DNA of 64,000 nucleotides, from the NCBI GenBank assembly GCA_029564935.1, contig JAKQPD010000058.1, positions 1 through 64,000 on the forward strand. Reading direction: 5' to 3'. Both the position numbers and the translations under genes were made by a program. This DNA is from Bacteroidota bacterium (lineage in GTDB: Bacteria > Bacteroidota > Bacteroidia > Bacteroidales > VadinHA17). Of the stretch, positions 25,147-34,472 are shown in pieces (the first letter of the stretch is position 1; every line of letters begins with the position of its first letter). The notes below the pieces were generated by a model that worked only from the letters and a program-made list of their open reading frames with translations, did not search any database and had not been told where the DNA came from.

Positions 25147-25896
25147 ATGAAGATTCTGGTTTGTATAAGCAATGTTCCCGACACGACTACTAAAATCAGG
25201 TTTTCTGAAGGGAATACTTCCATCGACACTGCTGGTGTTCAATGGGTCATTAATCCATGGGATGAGCTCTCGCTTACAAGGGCTCTTGAACTTAAGGACA
25301 ATTCTTCAGCCGGGGTAAAATCGGTAACTGTTGTCCATGTTGGACCTGCTTCTTCAGAACCGACCATACGAAAGGCACTTGCAATAGGGGCTGATGATGC
25401 TGTTCGGGTAAATGCAGAGTCAAAAGATGCATATTACGTTGCTGCCCAGATAGCAGAAGTTGTTAAGAAAGAGCAGTATGATATGATCCTTTGCGGAATT
25501 GAATCAAGCGATTACAACGGATCCCTTGTCGGAGGTATGCTGGCCGAATTTCTTGGTATTCCTTCAGTATCCTCGGTTTCGGGTATTTCAGTTGAAGGCG
25601 GAGATACGGTTCTCACCCGTGAGATTGACGGAGGGAAGGAGGTTGTTAAGGTACCTGCGCCATTTGTCGCGGTTGTCCAGAAAGGGATCGCAAAAGAACC
25701 CAGAATTGCAGCAATGAGAGGAATAATGATGGCCAGAACGAAACAGATCAGGTTATATGAACCTTTATCTGTTGATCCACTGACGGCCGTTACGGTTTTT
25801 GAGAAACCTGAACCCCGTGCTGCATGTAAATTCGTTGACCCGGAACATCCGGAACAACTTATCGACCTGCTGCAGAATGAAGCTAAAGTGATCTGA
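25147..25896 (+). CDS. etfB: Electron transfer flavoprotein, beta subunit
   Basis: The 249-residue protein opens with the FixA/EtfB start MKILVCISNVPDTT and contains GVQWVINPWDEL, ADDAVRVNAE and the signature CGIESSDYNGSLVGGMLAEFLGIP. EtfB forms a heterodimer with EtfA and carries AMP or a second flavin. It passes electrons from acyl-CoA dehydrogenases to the membrane quinone reductase. etfA begins 27 bp later, and a membrane Fe-S oxidoreductase and an acyl-CoA dehydrogenase follow in the same direction. A good promoter precedes it. Confidence 0.95.
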   Translation: MKILVCISNVPDTTTKIRFSEGNTSIDTAGVQWVINPWDELSLTRALELKDNSSAGVKSVTVVHVGPASSEPTIRKALAIGADDAVRVNAESKDAYYVAAQIAEVVKKEQYDMILCGIESSDYNGSLVGGMLAEFLGIPSVSSVSGISVEGGDTVLTREIDGGKEVVKVPAPFVAVVQKGIAKEPRIAAMRGIMMARTKQIRLYEPLSVDPLTAVTVFEKPEPRAACKFVDPEHPEQLIDLLQNEAKVI

Positions 25897-25923
25897 TTTT
25901 TATCAATATAAACTATTAAATCT

Positions 25924-26883
25924 ATGTCAGTTCTTGTATATGTAGAAAACTGGGACGGGAAATTCAAGAAACTTTCTTTTGAACTGGTCTCATTTGCTTC
26001 GGAAACAGCGAAGATGATGAATTCCTCTGTCATCGTTCTGTCAATCGGTAAGGTGGAGGATTCTGAACTGAAAAAACTTGGAGATTATGGCGCCGGCAGG
26101 GTGCTGGCTCTCGAAAATGAACTTCTTGCCACTCTTGACAGTCAGGCTTATTCCAACGCTATAGCGGAAATTGTACTGAAGACCGGTTCCAAAGTCGTTA
26201 TCCTGTCAAATAATAACACAGGAAAAGCATTGGCTCCGAGATTGTCTGTAAGATTGAAGGCAGGGGTAGGGTCAGGGGTCAGCAAACTCCCGCTTTCAAC
26301 AGATCCTTTCGTTGTATATAAACGTACCTACTCCGGTAACGCATTTGCCAGGGTTGAAATAAGATCGCCTGTTAAGATACTGACACTTGCCCAGAATACT
26401 TTTCACCTGACTGAGACTCCCGGCAATGCAGTTATTGAAAAAATTGAATTACCTGAAGAAATTACAGGCAGCACAAAAGTCCTTGATACAAAGAAACAAT
26501 CCGGAAAGATCCTTCTTACAGATGCAGATATAGTGGTTTCAGGCGGAAGGGGTATGAAATCTCCCGATAACTGGGGTCCGCTTTTAGAGCTTGCCGATGC
26601 ACTCGGCGGGGCGACTGCCTGTTCAAGACCTGTTTCGGATGAAGGATGGAGACCTCATGAAGAACATACCGGTCAGACCGGAAAGATAATTGCTCCAAAC
26701 CTTTATCTGGCAGTAGGTATCTCTGGCGCAACACAACATCTGGCAGGGGTAAGCTCTTCAAAATATATTGTCGCAATTAACACCGACAAGGATGCACCTA
26801 TCTTTGAAGCTGCACAATATGGTATAGTAGGCGATGCAATGAAGGTTCTTCCAAAGCTGGTTGATGCCCTGAAGAAAAGATAA
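25924..26883 (+). CDS. etfA: Electron transfer flavoprotein, alpha subunit
   Basis: The 319-residue protein has the EtfA N-domain ([16 protein letters not shown]) and the C-terminal FAD domain with [29 protein letters not shown] and [21 protein letters not shown]. It completes the EtfAB dimer. The downstream gap to the membrane oxidoreductase (107 bp) is longer than the other junctions and contains two palindromes, one perfect. Those may partly terminate transcription, setting different amounts of EtfAB and the membrane protein. Confidence 0.95.
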   Translation: MSVLVYVENWDGKFKKLSFELVSFASETAKMMNSSVIVLSIGKVEDSELKKLGDYGAGRVLALENELLATLDSQAYSNAIAEIVLKTGSKVVILSNNNTGKALAPRLSVRLKAGVGSGVSKLPLSTDPFVVYKRTYSGNAFARVEIRSPVKILTLAQNTFHLTETPGNAVIEKIELPEEITGSTKVLDTKKQSGKILLTDADIVVSGGRGMKSPDNWGPLLELADALGGATACSRPVSDEGWRPHEEHTGQTGKIIAPNLYLAVGISGATQHLAGVSSSKYIVAINTDKDAPIFEAAQYGIVGDAMKVLPKLVDALKKR

Positions 26884-26912
26884 TTGCAGGGTCAGAAATG
26901 GGCCATTACCAA

Positions 26913-26966
26913 AGACAAGGCATGCCTTGTCTCAACAATTATACAGGTCAAGACATGCCCTGTCTC
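26913..26966. repeat. Palindrome pair between etfA and the membrane oxidoreductase gene
   Basis: A perfect 20-bp palindrome (agacaaggca/tgccttgtct, 26913-26932) is followed by a diverged second copy (caagacatgccctgtctc, 26949-26966). The arms AGAC/GTCT resemble the REP-like palindromes elsewhere in the window, with a different centre. Confidence 0.75.
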
Positions 26967-26990
26967 AATAAATAAATTAAGGATATTCCC

Positions 26991-29078
26991 ATGGTCCGTC
27001 AGATAATATTCGCGATAACACTGCTGATCACACTGGCAGTATTCTTCTATACGATCAGAAATCTGATCAGCTATTTCCGGCTAACAAGGCCTGCCGGGCC
27101 GGTTAAGGACTTCGGAAGGAGGTTTGGCCTCATGATGAAGGTCGCATTCGGACAGACAAAGATCTTCCGCCGGCCGGTAATAGGATTTTTTCATGCACTT
27201 GTATTCTGGGGATTCTGTATTATCATCTTCGGAAGTATCGAAATGGTAATTGACGGACTTACCGGTTCTGAAAAGATCCTTAAGTTCCTTGGGCCGTTCC
27301 ACGACTTCCTTATGGCCTCAGGGGATATTTTTGCCATACTGGTTGCTGTCTCGATAATAATCTTTCTTATACGCCGGTTGTTTTTGCATATAAGGAGATT
27401 TGAGGGTATCGAAATGAAAAAAAGATCCCACAGGGATGCAAATATCTCGCTTATACTCATCCTCCTGCTGATGTTGTCACTTATTGCGATGAACACCGGA
27501 TATACCGGATTAAGGAGGATTTCAGGTGAAGCGGTTGCAGGGGTTTATCCGGTCGGATCTTTTTTATCAGGCATTGCCGGAGGAATATCCGGAAAAGGAT
27601 TCGGAATGATTCATGAGATATCATGGTGGTCACATATTCTGCTTATATTCTTTTTTGCGAACTATCTTCCTTATTCAAAACATTTCCACGTTTTCATGTC
27701 GGTTCCAAATGTTTTCCTGTCAGGACTGGAGCCGGCCGGTAAACTTCCCAACATGGAAAACATTACCAGGGAGGTGAAGCTTATGCTCAATCCTGATACG
27801 GCATTTGCTGCATCTCCCGCAAATACTCCTGTTGAACGCTTCGGCGTTAAGGATGCCGAAGATGTGACATGGAAAAATTACTTTGATTCATTGTCGTGTA
27901 CCGAATGCGGCAGGTGTACATCTGTGTGTCCTGCCAATATTACAGGAAAATTACTCTCTCCCAGGAAAATAATGATGGATCTGCGTGCAAGGATGAAGGA
28001 GAAAGGCCCTGAAATGGTTAAGCAGGGAAGAGATTATAACGATAACAGGTCCCTTGTCAGGGATTATATTTCAGAGGAAGAGATCTGGGCATGTACTACC
28101 TGCAATGCCTGTGCAACGGAATGTCCGGTGAACATTAATCAGCCTTCCCTGATCGTCGATATGAGAAGATATCTTGTCCTTGAAGAAGCATCTGCGCCGG
28201 GAGAACTGAAATCGGTATTTAATAATATAGAAAATAACGGAGCTCCATGGCAGTATTCTGCCGAGGAAAGACTAAACTGGACAAAAGGCCTTGATTTTGA
28301 GGTGCCTGTTATATCGGATCTTTATTCAAAGGGAGAAAAGCCTGATTACCTGCTGTGGGTAGGTTGTGCTGGAGCTTTCGATGACAGATATAAAAAGGTT
28401 GTAAGGGCTTTTACCAGGATTTTAAATTACCTTAAAGTCAGTTATGCAGTTCTCGGGAAGGAGGAGACCTGTACCGGAGATCCGGCAAGAAGGGCCGGGA
28501 ATGAAATGCTTTTCCAGATGCAGGCCCTTCAGGTTATTTCGACACTTAATTCCTATGAGGTATCCAGGATAATTACAATTTGTCCGCATTGTTTTAATAC
28601 TTTCAGGAACGAATATCCTGATCTCGACGGGAAATTTGAAGTGATCAGTTATCTTCAGCTTATCCTCAGACATATTGATGAAGGCCGGCTGAAGCCTGTT
28701 TCATCTGAATTTAAAAACCTTTCTCTCACCTATCATGATCCGTGTTACCTGGGCAGGGCAAACGGTATTTATGATGAACCCCGGAAGATTCTGAAAAGTC
28801 TGCCGGTTGAGTTTACGGAAATGGAGAGGAGCAGGAGTTTTGCACTTTGCTGTGGTGCAGGTGGAGCTCAGATGTTTAAGGAGGCAGAAAAAGGAGAGAA
28901 GGAGATATTCCTGGAAAGAACTGAAGATGCTATCAGTACAGGAGCAAAGATAATTGCAACAGCCTGTCCTTTCTGTATGACAATGATAACCGACGGTCTT
29001 AAGTATAAAAACAGGGAGGATGAATTACAGAATCTCGATATAGCAGAGATAGTTGCACAGTGCCTGGGTTTACAGTAA
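26991..29078 (+). CDS. Membrane-bound iron-sulfur oxidoreductase (ETF:menaquinone type, HdrD/CCG-like)
   Basis: The 695-residue protein has an N-terminal cytochrome-b-like membrane domain of about six spans (to about residue 235). Two [4Fe-4S] motifs follow, CTECGRCTSVCPAN (about 303) and CTTCNACATECPVN (about 368). The C-terminus has two cysteine-rich CCG-type domains (WVGCAGAF ... ETCTGDPARRAGN; YHDPCYLGR ... CCGAGGAQMF). This plan matches EMO, the membrane ETF:menaquinone oxidoreductase of anaerobes. With etfBA upstream and an acyl-CoA dehydrogenase 17 bp downstream, the inferred role is to move electrons from EtfAB to menaquinone. Heme ligation in the membrane part is not proven. Confidence 0.86.
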   Translation: MVRQIIFAITLLITLAVFFYTIRNLISYFRLTRPAGPVKDFGRRFGLMMKVAFGQTKIFRRPVIGFFHALVFWGFCIIIFGSIEMVIDGLTGSEKILKFLGPFHDFLMASGDIFAILVAVSIIIFLIRRLFLHIRRFEGIEMKKRSHRDANISLILILLLMLSLIAMNTGYTGLRRISGEAVAGVYPVGSFLSGIAGGISGKGFGMIHEISWWSHILLIFFFANYLPYSKHFHVFMSVPNVFLSGLEPAGKLPNMENITREVKLMLNPDTAFAASPANTPVERFGVKDAEDVTWKNYFDSLSCTECGRCTSVCPANITGKLLSPRKIMMDLRARMKEKGPEMVKQGRDYNDNRSLVRDYISEEEIWACTTCNACATECPVNINQPSLIVDMRRYLVLEEASAPGELKSVFNNIENNGAPWQYSAEERLNWTKGLDFEVPVISDLYSKGEKPDYLLWVGCAGAFDDRYKKVVRAFTRILNYLKVSYAVLGKEETCTGDPARRAGNEMLFQMQALQVISTLNSYEVSRIITICPHCFNTFRNEYPDLDGKFEVISYLQLILRHIDEGRLKPVSSEFKNLSLTYHDPCYLGRANGIYDEPRKILKSLPVEFTEMERSRSFALCCGAGGAQMFKEAEKGEKEIFLERTEDAISTGAKIIATACPFCMTMITDGLKYKNREDELQNLDIAEIVAQCLGLQ

Positions 29079-29095
29079 TTTAAATATATATAGTA

Positions 29096-30874
29096 ATGGA
29101 AGACATAAAGAACCTGAAGAGTGGTGAATTTCTGGTGGCAGAAACAAATCCTGAAAGTATTTTCATTCCTGAGGAATTCAGTGAGGAACAGCGGATGATA
29201 GCACAGACATGTCAGGATTTTCTCAACACGGAGGTATATCCGAAGATGACTGAACTTGAGAAGGGCAACCGGGAACTGATGAAGGAAGTACTGAAGAAAG
29301 CCGGTGCGCTTGGCCTGATGGGGATCTCCATACCGGAAGAGTACGGAGGTTTCGGACAATCATTCGTTACGCAAATGCTTGTTGCAGAAACAACGGGAGC
29401 GGGATATTCATTTTCTGTCGCCTTTATGGCTCATTGCGGAATAGGTACACTTCCTATACTTTATTACGGAAATAAATATCAGCGCGATAAATACATTCCC
29501 GGCCTTGCATCAGGCGAACTCATCGGTTCATATTGCCTCACAGAACCGGGCGCAGGTAGTGACGCAAATTCCGGGAAGACTAATGCCAGATTATCCGACG
29601 ATGGTAAATTCTATATCCTGAACGGCCAGAAAATGTGGATCACAAATGCAGGATTTGCAGATACTCAGGTTGTATTTGCCAAGATTGACAACGACAGGGT
29701 ACTGAGCGCTTTTATAGTTGAATCCGCTTCACCCGGATTAGTCATTGGTCCCGATGAACACAAAATGGGAATAAAAGGCTCTTCCACAGCCCAGATATAC
29801 TATAATGATGTTAAAGTTCCGGTTGAAAATCTCCTGGGTAAACGGGGAGAAGGCTTCAGGATAGCTCTGAGCATCCTTCATATGGGCAGGATCAAGCTTG
29901 GGGCAAATGTCCTTGGCGCTGCTAAAAAAGCTATAAATGATTCAGTAAAATATGCCAGCGAAAGGAAGCAGTTCGGTGTGTTCATTTCAACATTTGGAGC
30001 TATTAAGCATAAACTTGCTGAGCAGGTTATCAGGTTGTTCGCATGCGAATCGGCCGTATACAGGGTAAGCAGGGATATTGATGACCTTATCACCAGACTG
30101 AAATCTGACAGCGGAGACACCGGACGGGCAACTATAGAAGCAATAAGCCATTATGCTGTCGAGGCAGCCATTCTTAAGGTTGTCGGATCCGAAATGCTTG
30201 ATTTTGTCGCTGATGAAGCTGTACAGATACACGGAGGTATGGGCTACTCGGCAGAGATGGACGTTGAAAGGAATTACCGCGATTCGAGAATAAACAGGAT
30301 ATTCGAGGGAACCAATGAGATCAACCGCCTTCTTGTAGCCGATACTGCTATGAAACGTGCAATGAAAGGTGATTTTGACCTGTTTGGTAAAGCAGCGGAA
30401 CTATACGAAAACCTTAATAAAATAACTGAAACCGGAATTCCCGGGGAAAGTTATTTTGAAGAAAAATCAGGATATATATCCGCTTTCAAAAAGCTGATCC
30501 TCATTTGTGTCCATGTTGCTGTCAAAAAATTCGGAAAGAGCCTGGTGAGTGAACAGGAGGTCATGATAAATATTACTAACATGATGATGGAGACCTATCT
30601 TTCCGAATCTCTTGCTCTCAGGATACAGAAGCTTAATTCACTCAGGGACAATATTTCTGTTTACAGAGACATTCTTGACGTGAACCTTTATGATGCTTCA
30701 CATAGTATAAGGAAATCAGCTTTCGACGCCATCAGTTCATTTGTTCAGGGAGACGAAGCTGAGCAGCTTTTAAAAGCTGCAGATATACTTACCAGGGTCA
30801 ATGGTGTGAATGTTAAAGATGCCCGTCGAAGGATTGCTGATAAGCTTATTGAGGATAATTGCTATAAGTTCTGA
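29096..30874 (+). CDS. Acyl-CoA dehydrogenase (long, ~600-residue type)
   Basis: The 592-residue flavoprotein shows the acyl-CoA dehydrogenase signatures YCLTEPGAGSDANSG (about 145), MWITNAGFAD, GRIKLGANVLGAA and IHGGMGYSAEMDVERNYRDSRINRIFEGTNEINR, where the Glu of FEGTNEI can be the catalytic base. The extra ~200-residue C-terminal helical domain is common in Bacteroidota and VLCAD-like enzymes. It oxidises acyl-CoA to enoyl-CoA and gives electrons to EtfAB. Its place at the end of the etfBA-oxidoreductase operon supports that role. Chain-length preference cannot be told. Confidence 0.94.
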   Translation: MEDIKNLKSGEFLVAETNPESIFIPEEFSEEQRMIAQTCQDFLNTEVYPKMTELEKGNRELMKEVLKKAGALGLMGISIPEEYGGFGQSFVTQMLVAETTGAGYSFSVAFMAHCGIGTLPILYYGNKYQRDKYIPGLASGELIGSYCLTEPGAGSDANSGKTNARLSDDGKFYILNGQKMWITNAGFADTQVVFAKIDNDRVLSAFIVESASPGLVIGPDEHKMGIKGSSTAQIYYNDVKVPVENLLGKRGEGFRIALSILHMGRIKLGANVLGAAKKAINDSVKYASERKQFGVFISTFGAIKHKLAEQVIRLFACESAVYRVSRDIDDLITRLKSDSGDTGRATIEAISHYAVEAAILKVVGSEMLDFVADEAVQIHGGMGYSAEMDVERNYRDSRINRIFEGTNEINRLLVADTAMKRAMKGDFDLFGKAAELYENLNKITETGIPGESYFEEKSGYISAFKKLILICVHVAVKKFGKSLVSEQEVMINITNMMMETYLSESLALRIQKLNSLRDNISVYRDILDVNLYDASHSIRKSAFDAISSFVQGDEAEQLLKAADILTRVNGVNVKDARRRIADKLIEDNCYKF

Positions 30875-30943
30875 ATATGACAAAAAGCATACCGGCAGGG
30901 GTAAAATTAAGATCGTTTATTATGGTTAATTTGTTTTGACTAA

Positions 30944-30951
30944 TATCTTTG
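30944..30951 (+). promoter_or_regulatory. Putative -7 element before the cytochrome cluster
   Basis: TATCTTTG, a TAnnTTTG match, lies 25 bp before the ATG at 30977. The -33 region has TTATG rather than TTTG at the correct distance, so this is a moderate candidate. Confidence 0.4.
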
Positions 30952-30976
30952 TGGTAAATAACGAATATACCTACTA

Positions 30977-31357
30977 ATGGAATTTTTAAACAACCTGAAA
31001 AAGCCCGGTATTGTAGTTTTTACCATTCTTGCAGGGATCATTATTCTTGCTTCATGCGAAAAATATTCATTCAGGGTTGAGACTGTCGATCCGGTCGATT
31101 CAGTTCATTTTAAAACGGTAATTCAGCCCCTTCTTGACAATAAATGTACAAATTGTCACGGAGGTTCACGGGAACCGGATCTTCGTTCGGCATATTCTTA
31201 TGAATCACTTACAACCGGCGGATATGTAACCCTTCCGGCAGATAAAAGCAAGCTTTATACGAAGGTGATCTCCAGCGGGCATGCCTCATTCACTCTTCCG
31301 GAAGAAAAACTCAGGATACTCTACTGGATCTCCCAGGGCGCAAAAAACAATAAATGA
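30977..31357 (+). CDS. Monoheme c-type cytochrome lipoprotein
   Basis: The 126-residue protein has a signal peptide ending in a lipobox (ILASC, Cys about 27) and a single heme motif CTNCHGG near residue 57 in the context VIQPLLDNKCTNCH, a pattern of Planctomycete-type cytochrome c domains. It should be a lipid-anchored, heme-carrying protein of the periplasm or outer membrane. It opens a run of cytochrome and barrel genes with short gaps: 26 bp to the DUF5777 barrel, then 11 bp and 7 bp. Confidence 0.88.
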   Translation: MEFLNNLKKPGIVVFTILAGIIILASCEKYSFRVETVDPVDSVHFKTVIQPLLDNKCTNCHGGSREPDLRSAYSYESLTTGGYVTLPADKSKLYTKVISSGHASFTLPEEKLRILYWISQGAKNNK

Positions 31358-31383
31358 ACTAAAACCTAACCATACCGGATCAA

Positions 31384-32247
31384 ATGAAAAAGATTTTTTT
31401 AGTATTTACATTATCAGCCGTGATGGCAACTCTTTCAGGGCAGGAAGAGAGTCAGACCAAGGCAGAACCCAAACCTGTAAGATTTACATTCGGGACCGGT
31501 TTGCTTATTGATAACCAGACAATAATGTCGCCATTCAAAGGGGGGCTTGAACTTGAAATCCATCACAGGTTCAGTCTTATCGAAAACATTGACAATCTCT
31601 TTGGGATTTATGGAGCAGCCAATACGAGGCTCGGACTAAATTATGGTATAACTGACAGGCTAATGGTTGGAGCAGGGACTACTAAAGATTACAAGCTTCA
31701 GGATATACAGTGGAAGTATCTGATCCTTCGTCAGATGGATGATAACAGCATGCCCGTTTCCCTTTCATATTACGGTAATATGGTTCTCGACCTCAGGGAG
31801 GATGCTGCCTTCGGCCCAGAGGCTTCTTACAGGCATATACACAGGTTATCCTATTTCACCCAGTTTATACTTGCACGGAAAATGACTGAAAAGATCTCTC
31901 TTCAGATTGCACCGTCGGTTATTTACTTTAATTCAGTACCACGATACAGCGATACTGAAGGGTATAAGAACTTCAACTTCGGTCTGTCTGCAGGCGGTCG
32001 TGTGAATTTCTTCAGAGACCACTGCCTGATATTTGAATACGACCAGCTACTGACAAAACAGGAACTGGATGTACAGCCAAAGCCTAATCTTTCAATCGGC
32101 TGGGAGATTGGAACAGCAACTCACTGTTTCCAGCTCTTTGTTGCCAACTATTCACAGATAATAAATCAGCGCAACCTGGTCTTTAACACAAATGATTTTT
32201 CGAATGGAGATTATCTGGCAGGATTCAACATTACTGTCAGATTTTAA
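31384..32247 (+). CDS. DUF5777-family outer-membrane barrel-like protein
   Basis: The 287-residue protein has a signal peptide ending SGQEE, then strand-rich sequence typical of DUF5777 (TFGTGLLIDNQTIMSP, LEIHHRFSLIENIDNLFGIYG, NTRLGLNYGITDRLMVG), and it ends with Phe (NITVRF). The family has a predicted outer-membrane barrel but no assigned function. In Bacteroidota it is often found beside c-type cytochromes, as it is here between a monoheme lipoprotein and a 7-heme cytochrome. I infer it may form the outer-membrane part of a cytochrome module. Confidence 0.86.
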   Translation: MKKIFLVFTLSAVMATLSGQEESQTKAEPKPVRFTFGTGLLIDNQTIMSPFKGGLELEIHHRFSLIENIDNLFGIYGAANTRLGLNYGITDRLMVGAGTTKDYKLQDIQWKYLILRQMDDNSMPVSLSYYGNMVLDLREDAAFGPEASYRHIHRLSYFTQFILARKMTEKISLQIAPSVIYFNSVPRYSDTEGYKNFNFGLSAGGRVNFFRDHCLIFEYDQLLTKQELDVQPKPNLSIGWEIGTATHCFQLFVANYSQIINQRNLVFNTNDFSNGDYLAGFNITVRF

Positions 32248-32258
32248 TATATACCGGA

Positions 32259-33251
32259 ATGAATTCCCTGTATACCAGAATACTGGTGATTATTTGTTTC
32301 AGCCTGCCGGTACAACTGTCATCTGCCATAAACTGGTCCACACCGAATGCTCAGGAAACAGATACCGGAACCTATGTCTCACCGTTTGCTGAAGCCAATG
32401 AAACATGCTTTAAATGTCACGGGCATGAGAAATATGAATATTCAAACGACCTGCTGGGTACCAAGGTCAGAGCTCTGATGTGCTCCGAGCGTATTATTAA
32501 ACGGGAAGAATTTTATATATCTAATCATAAAAGTTTTGCATGTATCGATTGTCATTCAGCAGAATACGATACTTTTCCTCATCCCGGGGAGCTGAGGATG
32601 GAATTGAAATATAATTGTCTCGACTGTCACGGTGGTGACGATATGTATTCCAGCTTCAATTTTGAAAAGATCGATGCAGATTACCGTAAAAGCACCCATT
32701 TCAAGCTTGAGGAGGAGGGCTTTACGTGCTGGAAATGTCATGATCCGCATACTTACAGGATTAATATAAGGAACAGTAAGAACCTGAAGGAAACCATTCT
32801 TTATGATAATGCCATCTGTCTGAATTGCCATTCAGATTTCAGCAGGTTTCAGCTTCTTTCCGACCGTGATGAGATAAACCTGATGGAAACACACAACTGG
32901 CTCCCCGATCAGACTGCTCATTTCAGAAGTGTCAGATGTATTGAATGTCATACACAGCTCAACGACAGCTTGCTGGTCTCACATCTGGTACTTCCGAAAG
33001 ACAAAGCTGTTAAACTATGCAATGAATGTCATTCTAAGAATTCGATGCTTATGGTCTCCCTGTATAAATACCAGTCGATGGAACAGCGACGCGACGGATT
33101 CCTTAACGGGATAATACTGAATGAGTCCTATGTGATCGGAGCAAACCGGAATGCATATCTCGGTATTGCGAGTATTGTGATATTCGGAATGGTTACACTT
33201 GCTATACTGGTACATATATTTTTCAGAATAAGAAGAAAATATAATAAATAA
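32259..33251 (+). CDS. Seven-heme membrane-anchored cytochrome c
   Basis: After a signal peptide (LSSA) the 330-residue protein has seven CxxCH heme motifs: CFKCH, CIDCH, CLDCH, CWKCH, CLNCH, CIECH and CNECH. Near the C-terminus a single span (YLGIASIVIFGMVTLAILVHIFF, about 297-319) precedes a basic tail, so the hemes face the periplasm. A cytochrome b gene begins 7 bp later. This pairing suggests a quinol-oxidising complex in which the b subunit takes electrons from menaquinol and the multiheme subunit carries them into the periplasm, similar in plan to Cbc-type complexes. Direction of flow is inferred. Confidence 0.9.
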   Translation: MNSLYTRILVIICFSLPVQLSSAINWSTPNAQETDTGTYVSPFAEANETCFKCHGHEKYEYSNDLLGTKVRALMCSERIIKREEFYISNHKSFACIDCHSAEYDTFPHPGELRMELKYNCLDCHGGDDMYSSFNFEKIDADYRKSTHFKLEEEGFTCWKCHDPHTYRINIRNSKNLKETILYDNAICLNCHSDFSRFQLLSDRDEINLMETHNWLPDQTAHFRSVRCIECHTQLNDSLLVSHLVLPKDKAVKLCNECHSKNSMLMVSLYKYQSMEQRRDGFLNGIILNESYVIGANRNAYLGIASIVIFGMVTLAILVHIFFRIRRKYNK

Positions 33252-33258
33252 AATAAAA

Positions 33259-33876
33259 ATGTATTTATATCCGGTCTGGATAAGATTATGGCATGCCCTG
33301 AATGCACTTCTGATCATAATACTGATCATTACAGGCATCAGCATGCAATATACCGATAAGGACAGTTCCATATTTATAGTGAATTTTGCAGGTGCTGTAA
33401 AGTGGCATAACATTGCCGCCTCGGTATTAACAGTGAGCTATATCTTTTTTATTGTAATGAACATTGTCACAGGTAACGGTAAGTATTACAGGATAAGCAG
33501 AAAGAACTTCTTCGGGGATCTTGTTAAGCAAATGAAATATTATGCTTACGGGATGTTTAAAGGTGAAAAACATCCTTTTCCGGTTACTATGGAAAGCAAG
33601 TTCAACCCTATGCAAAAACTTACCTATGTCCTGATAATGTATGTAGGGTTGCCGCTAATAATCATTTCAGGTATCGGACTGATGTTCCCGGAAGTCACAA
33701 TTAAAAGGGTTTTTGGAATAAGCGGACTGATCCTTACCGATATCCTTCATATTACAATGGGATTCCTGGTTTCGTTATTCCTCGTAATACATATCTATAC
33801 ATGTACCCTCGGTCATAAGCCTGCTTCTCTGTTCAGGAGCCTGCTTTCGGGTTATCATGAGCCGGAAGAAGAGTGA
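33259..33876 (+). CDS. Cytochrome b membrane subunit (cytochrome b561/b6-like)
   Basis: The 205-residue protein has four spans and histidines suited to bind b hemes: IRLWHALNALL in span I, VKWHNIAAS in span II, and DILHITMGFLVSLFLVIHIY in span IV. This matches the diheme cytochrome b of thiosulfate reductase, Ni-Fe hydrogenase and formate dehydrogenase complexes. It immediately follows the seven-heme cytochrome gene. It would exchange electrons with the quinone pool. A small monoheme cytochrome gene begins 53 bp downstream. Confidence 0.9.
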   Translation: MYLYPVWIRLWHALNALLIIILIITGISMQYTDKDSSIFIVNFAGAVKWHNIAASVLTVSYIFFIVMNIVTGNGKYYRISRKNFFGDLVKQMKYYAYGMFKGEKHPFPVTMESKFNPMQKLTYVLIMYVGLPLIIISGIGLMFPEVTIKRVFGISGLILTDILHITMGFLVSLFLVIHIYTCTLGHKPASLFRSLLSGYHEPEEE

Positions 33877-33929
33877 GTACAAAAATTTGCATGATATTTG
33901 TAATAATAATCAAAAATAAATTTTTTACT

Positions 33930-34343
33930 ATGAAGAGAAACAAATCAATTATTGCAACTGCCGTTCTGTTTATGAGCATTTCGCTTATATCGATCAATGC
34001 ATTTGGCCAGCAGCAGGTTAAGCCATGGCCGGTGCCGGATGAATTTAAGAATATGAAGAATCCTGTAGCCAAAGGTGAAGCAAGTAACAAGGCAGGCATG
34101 GTCCTTTATACAAAATATTGTGCTTCATGCCATGGGAAGACCGGACTTGGAGATGGTGTAAAATCACGTACCCTTAAAGATTTCGCAGGAGATTTTTCAG
34201 GTTCCTATTATCAGGATCAGACCGACGGGGAGCATTTCTACAAAACCAGGGTCGGAAGGGGTGAGATGCCCAAATATGAAGGCAAACTTACTGATGACGA
34301 TATATGGAACATCGTAAACTACATGCGTACATTCAAAAAATAA
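33930..34343 (+). CDS. Periplasmic monoheme cytochrome c (class I-like)
   Basis: Start chosen at 33930, which gives a signal peptide (MKRNKSIIATAVLFMSISLISINAFGQ); the track start 19 codons upstream spoils it. The mature protein has one heme motif, YCASCHGKTGLGDG, and a distal Met in GEMPKYEG as the likely sixth ligand. The C-terminal DDIWNIVNYMRTF is typical of small class I cytochromes. It should be a soluble electron carrier in the periplasm, the natural partner of the seven-heme/cytochrome b pair upstream. It closes the operon before a hairpin followed by a T-run. Confidence 0.92.
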   Translation: MKRNKSIIATAVLFMSISLISINAFGQQQVKPWPVPDEFKNMKNPVAKGEASNKAGMVLYTKYCASCHGKTGLGDGVKSRTLKDFAGDFSGSYYQDQTDGEHFYKTRVGRGEMPKYEGKLTDDDIWNIVNYMRTFKK

Positions 34344-34367
34344 TACCGCATTCGTCGAAATATCCTA

Positions 34368-34392
34368 GGGCATTGCATTCAATGCCCTTTTT
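34368..34392 (+). terminator. Rho-independent-like terminator after the cytochrome operon
   Basis: An 8-bp GC-containing stem (gggcattg/caatgccc) with a four-base loop lies 24 bp after the stop, followed by TTTTT. It also resembles the palindrome at 34410 in sequence, so it may be both a repeat and a terminator. Confidence 0.7.
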
Positions 34393-34409
34393 ACAACCAT
34401 TAAAATGAC

Positions 34410-34437
34410 GTAGGGACATTGCATGCAATGTCCCTAC
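34410..34437. repeat. Perfect 28-bp REP-like palindrome
   Basis: GTAGGGACATTGCA/TGCAATGTCCCTAC is a perfect palindrome in the space between two convergent genes. A T-run follows on the + strand, so it may also terminate. The GTAGGGAC arms match the GTAGAGAC arms of the RAYT-linked repeats. Confidence 0.85.
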
Positions 34438-34472
34438 ATTTTTTTGAAACATATATAAACCGATCAGGTTTG

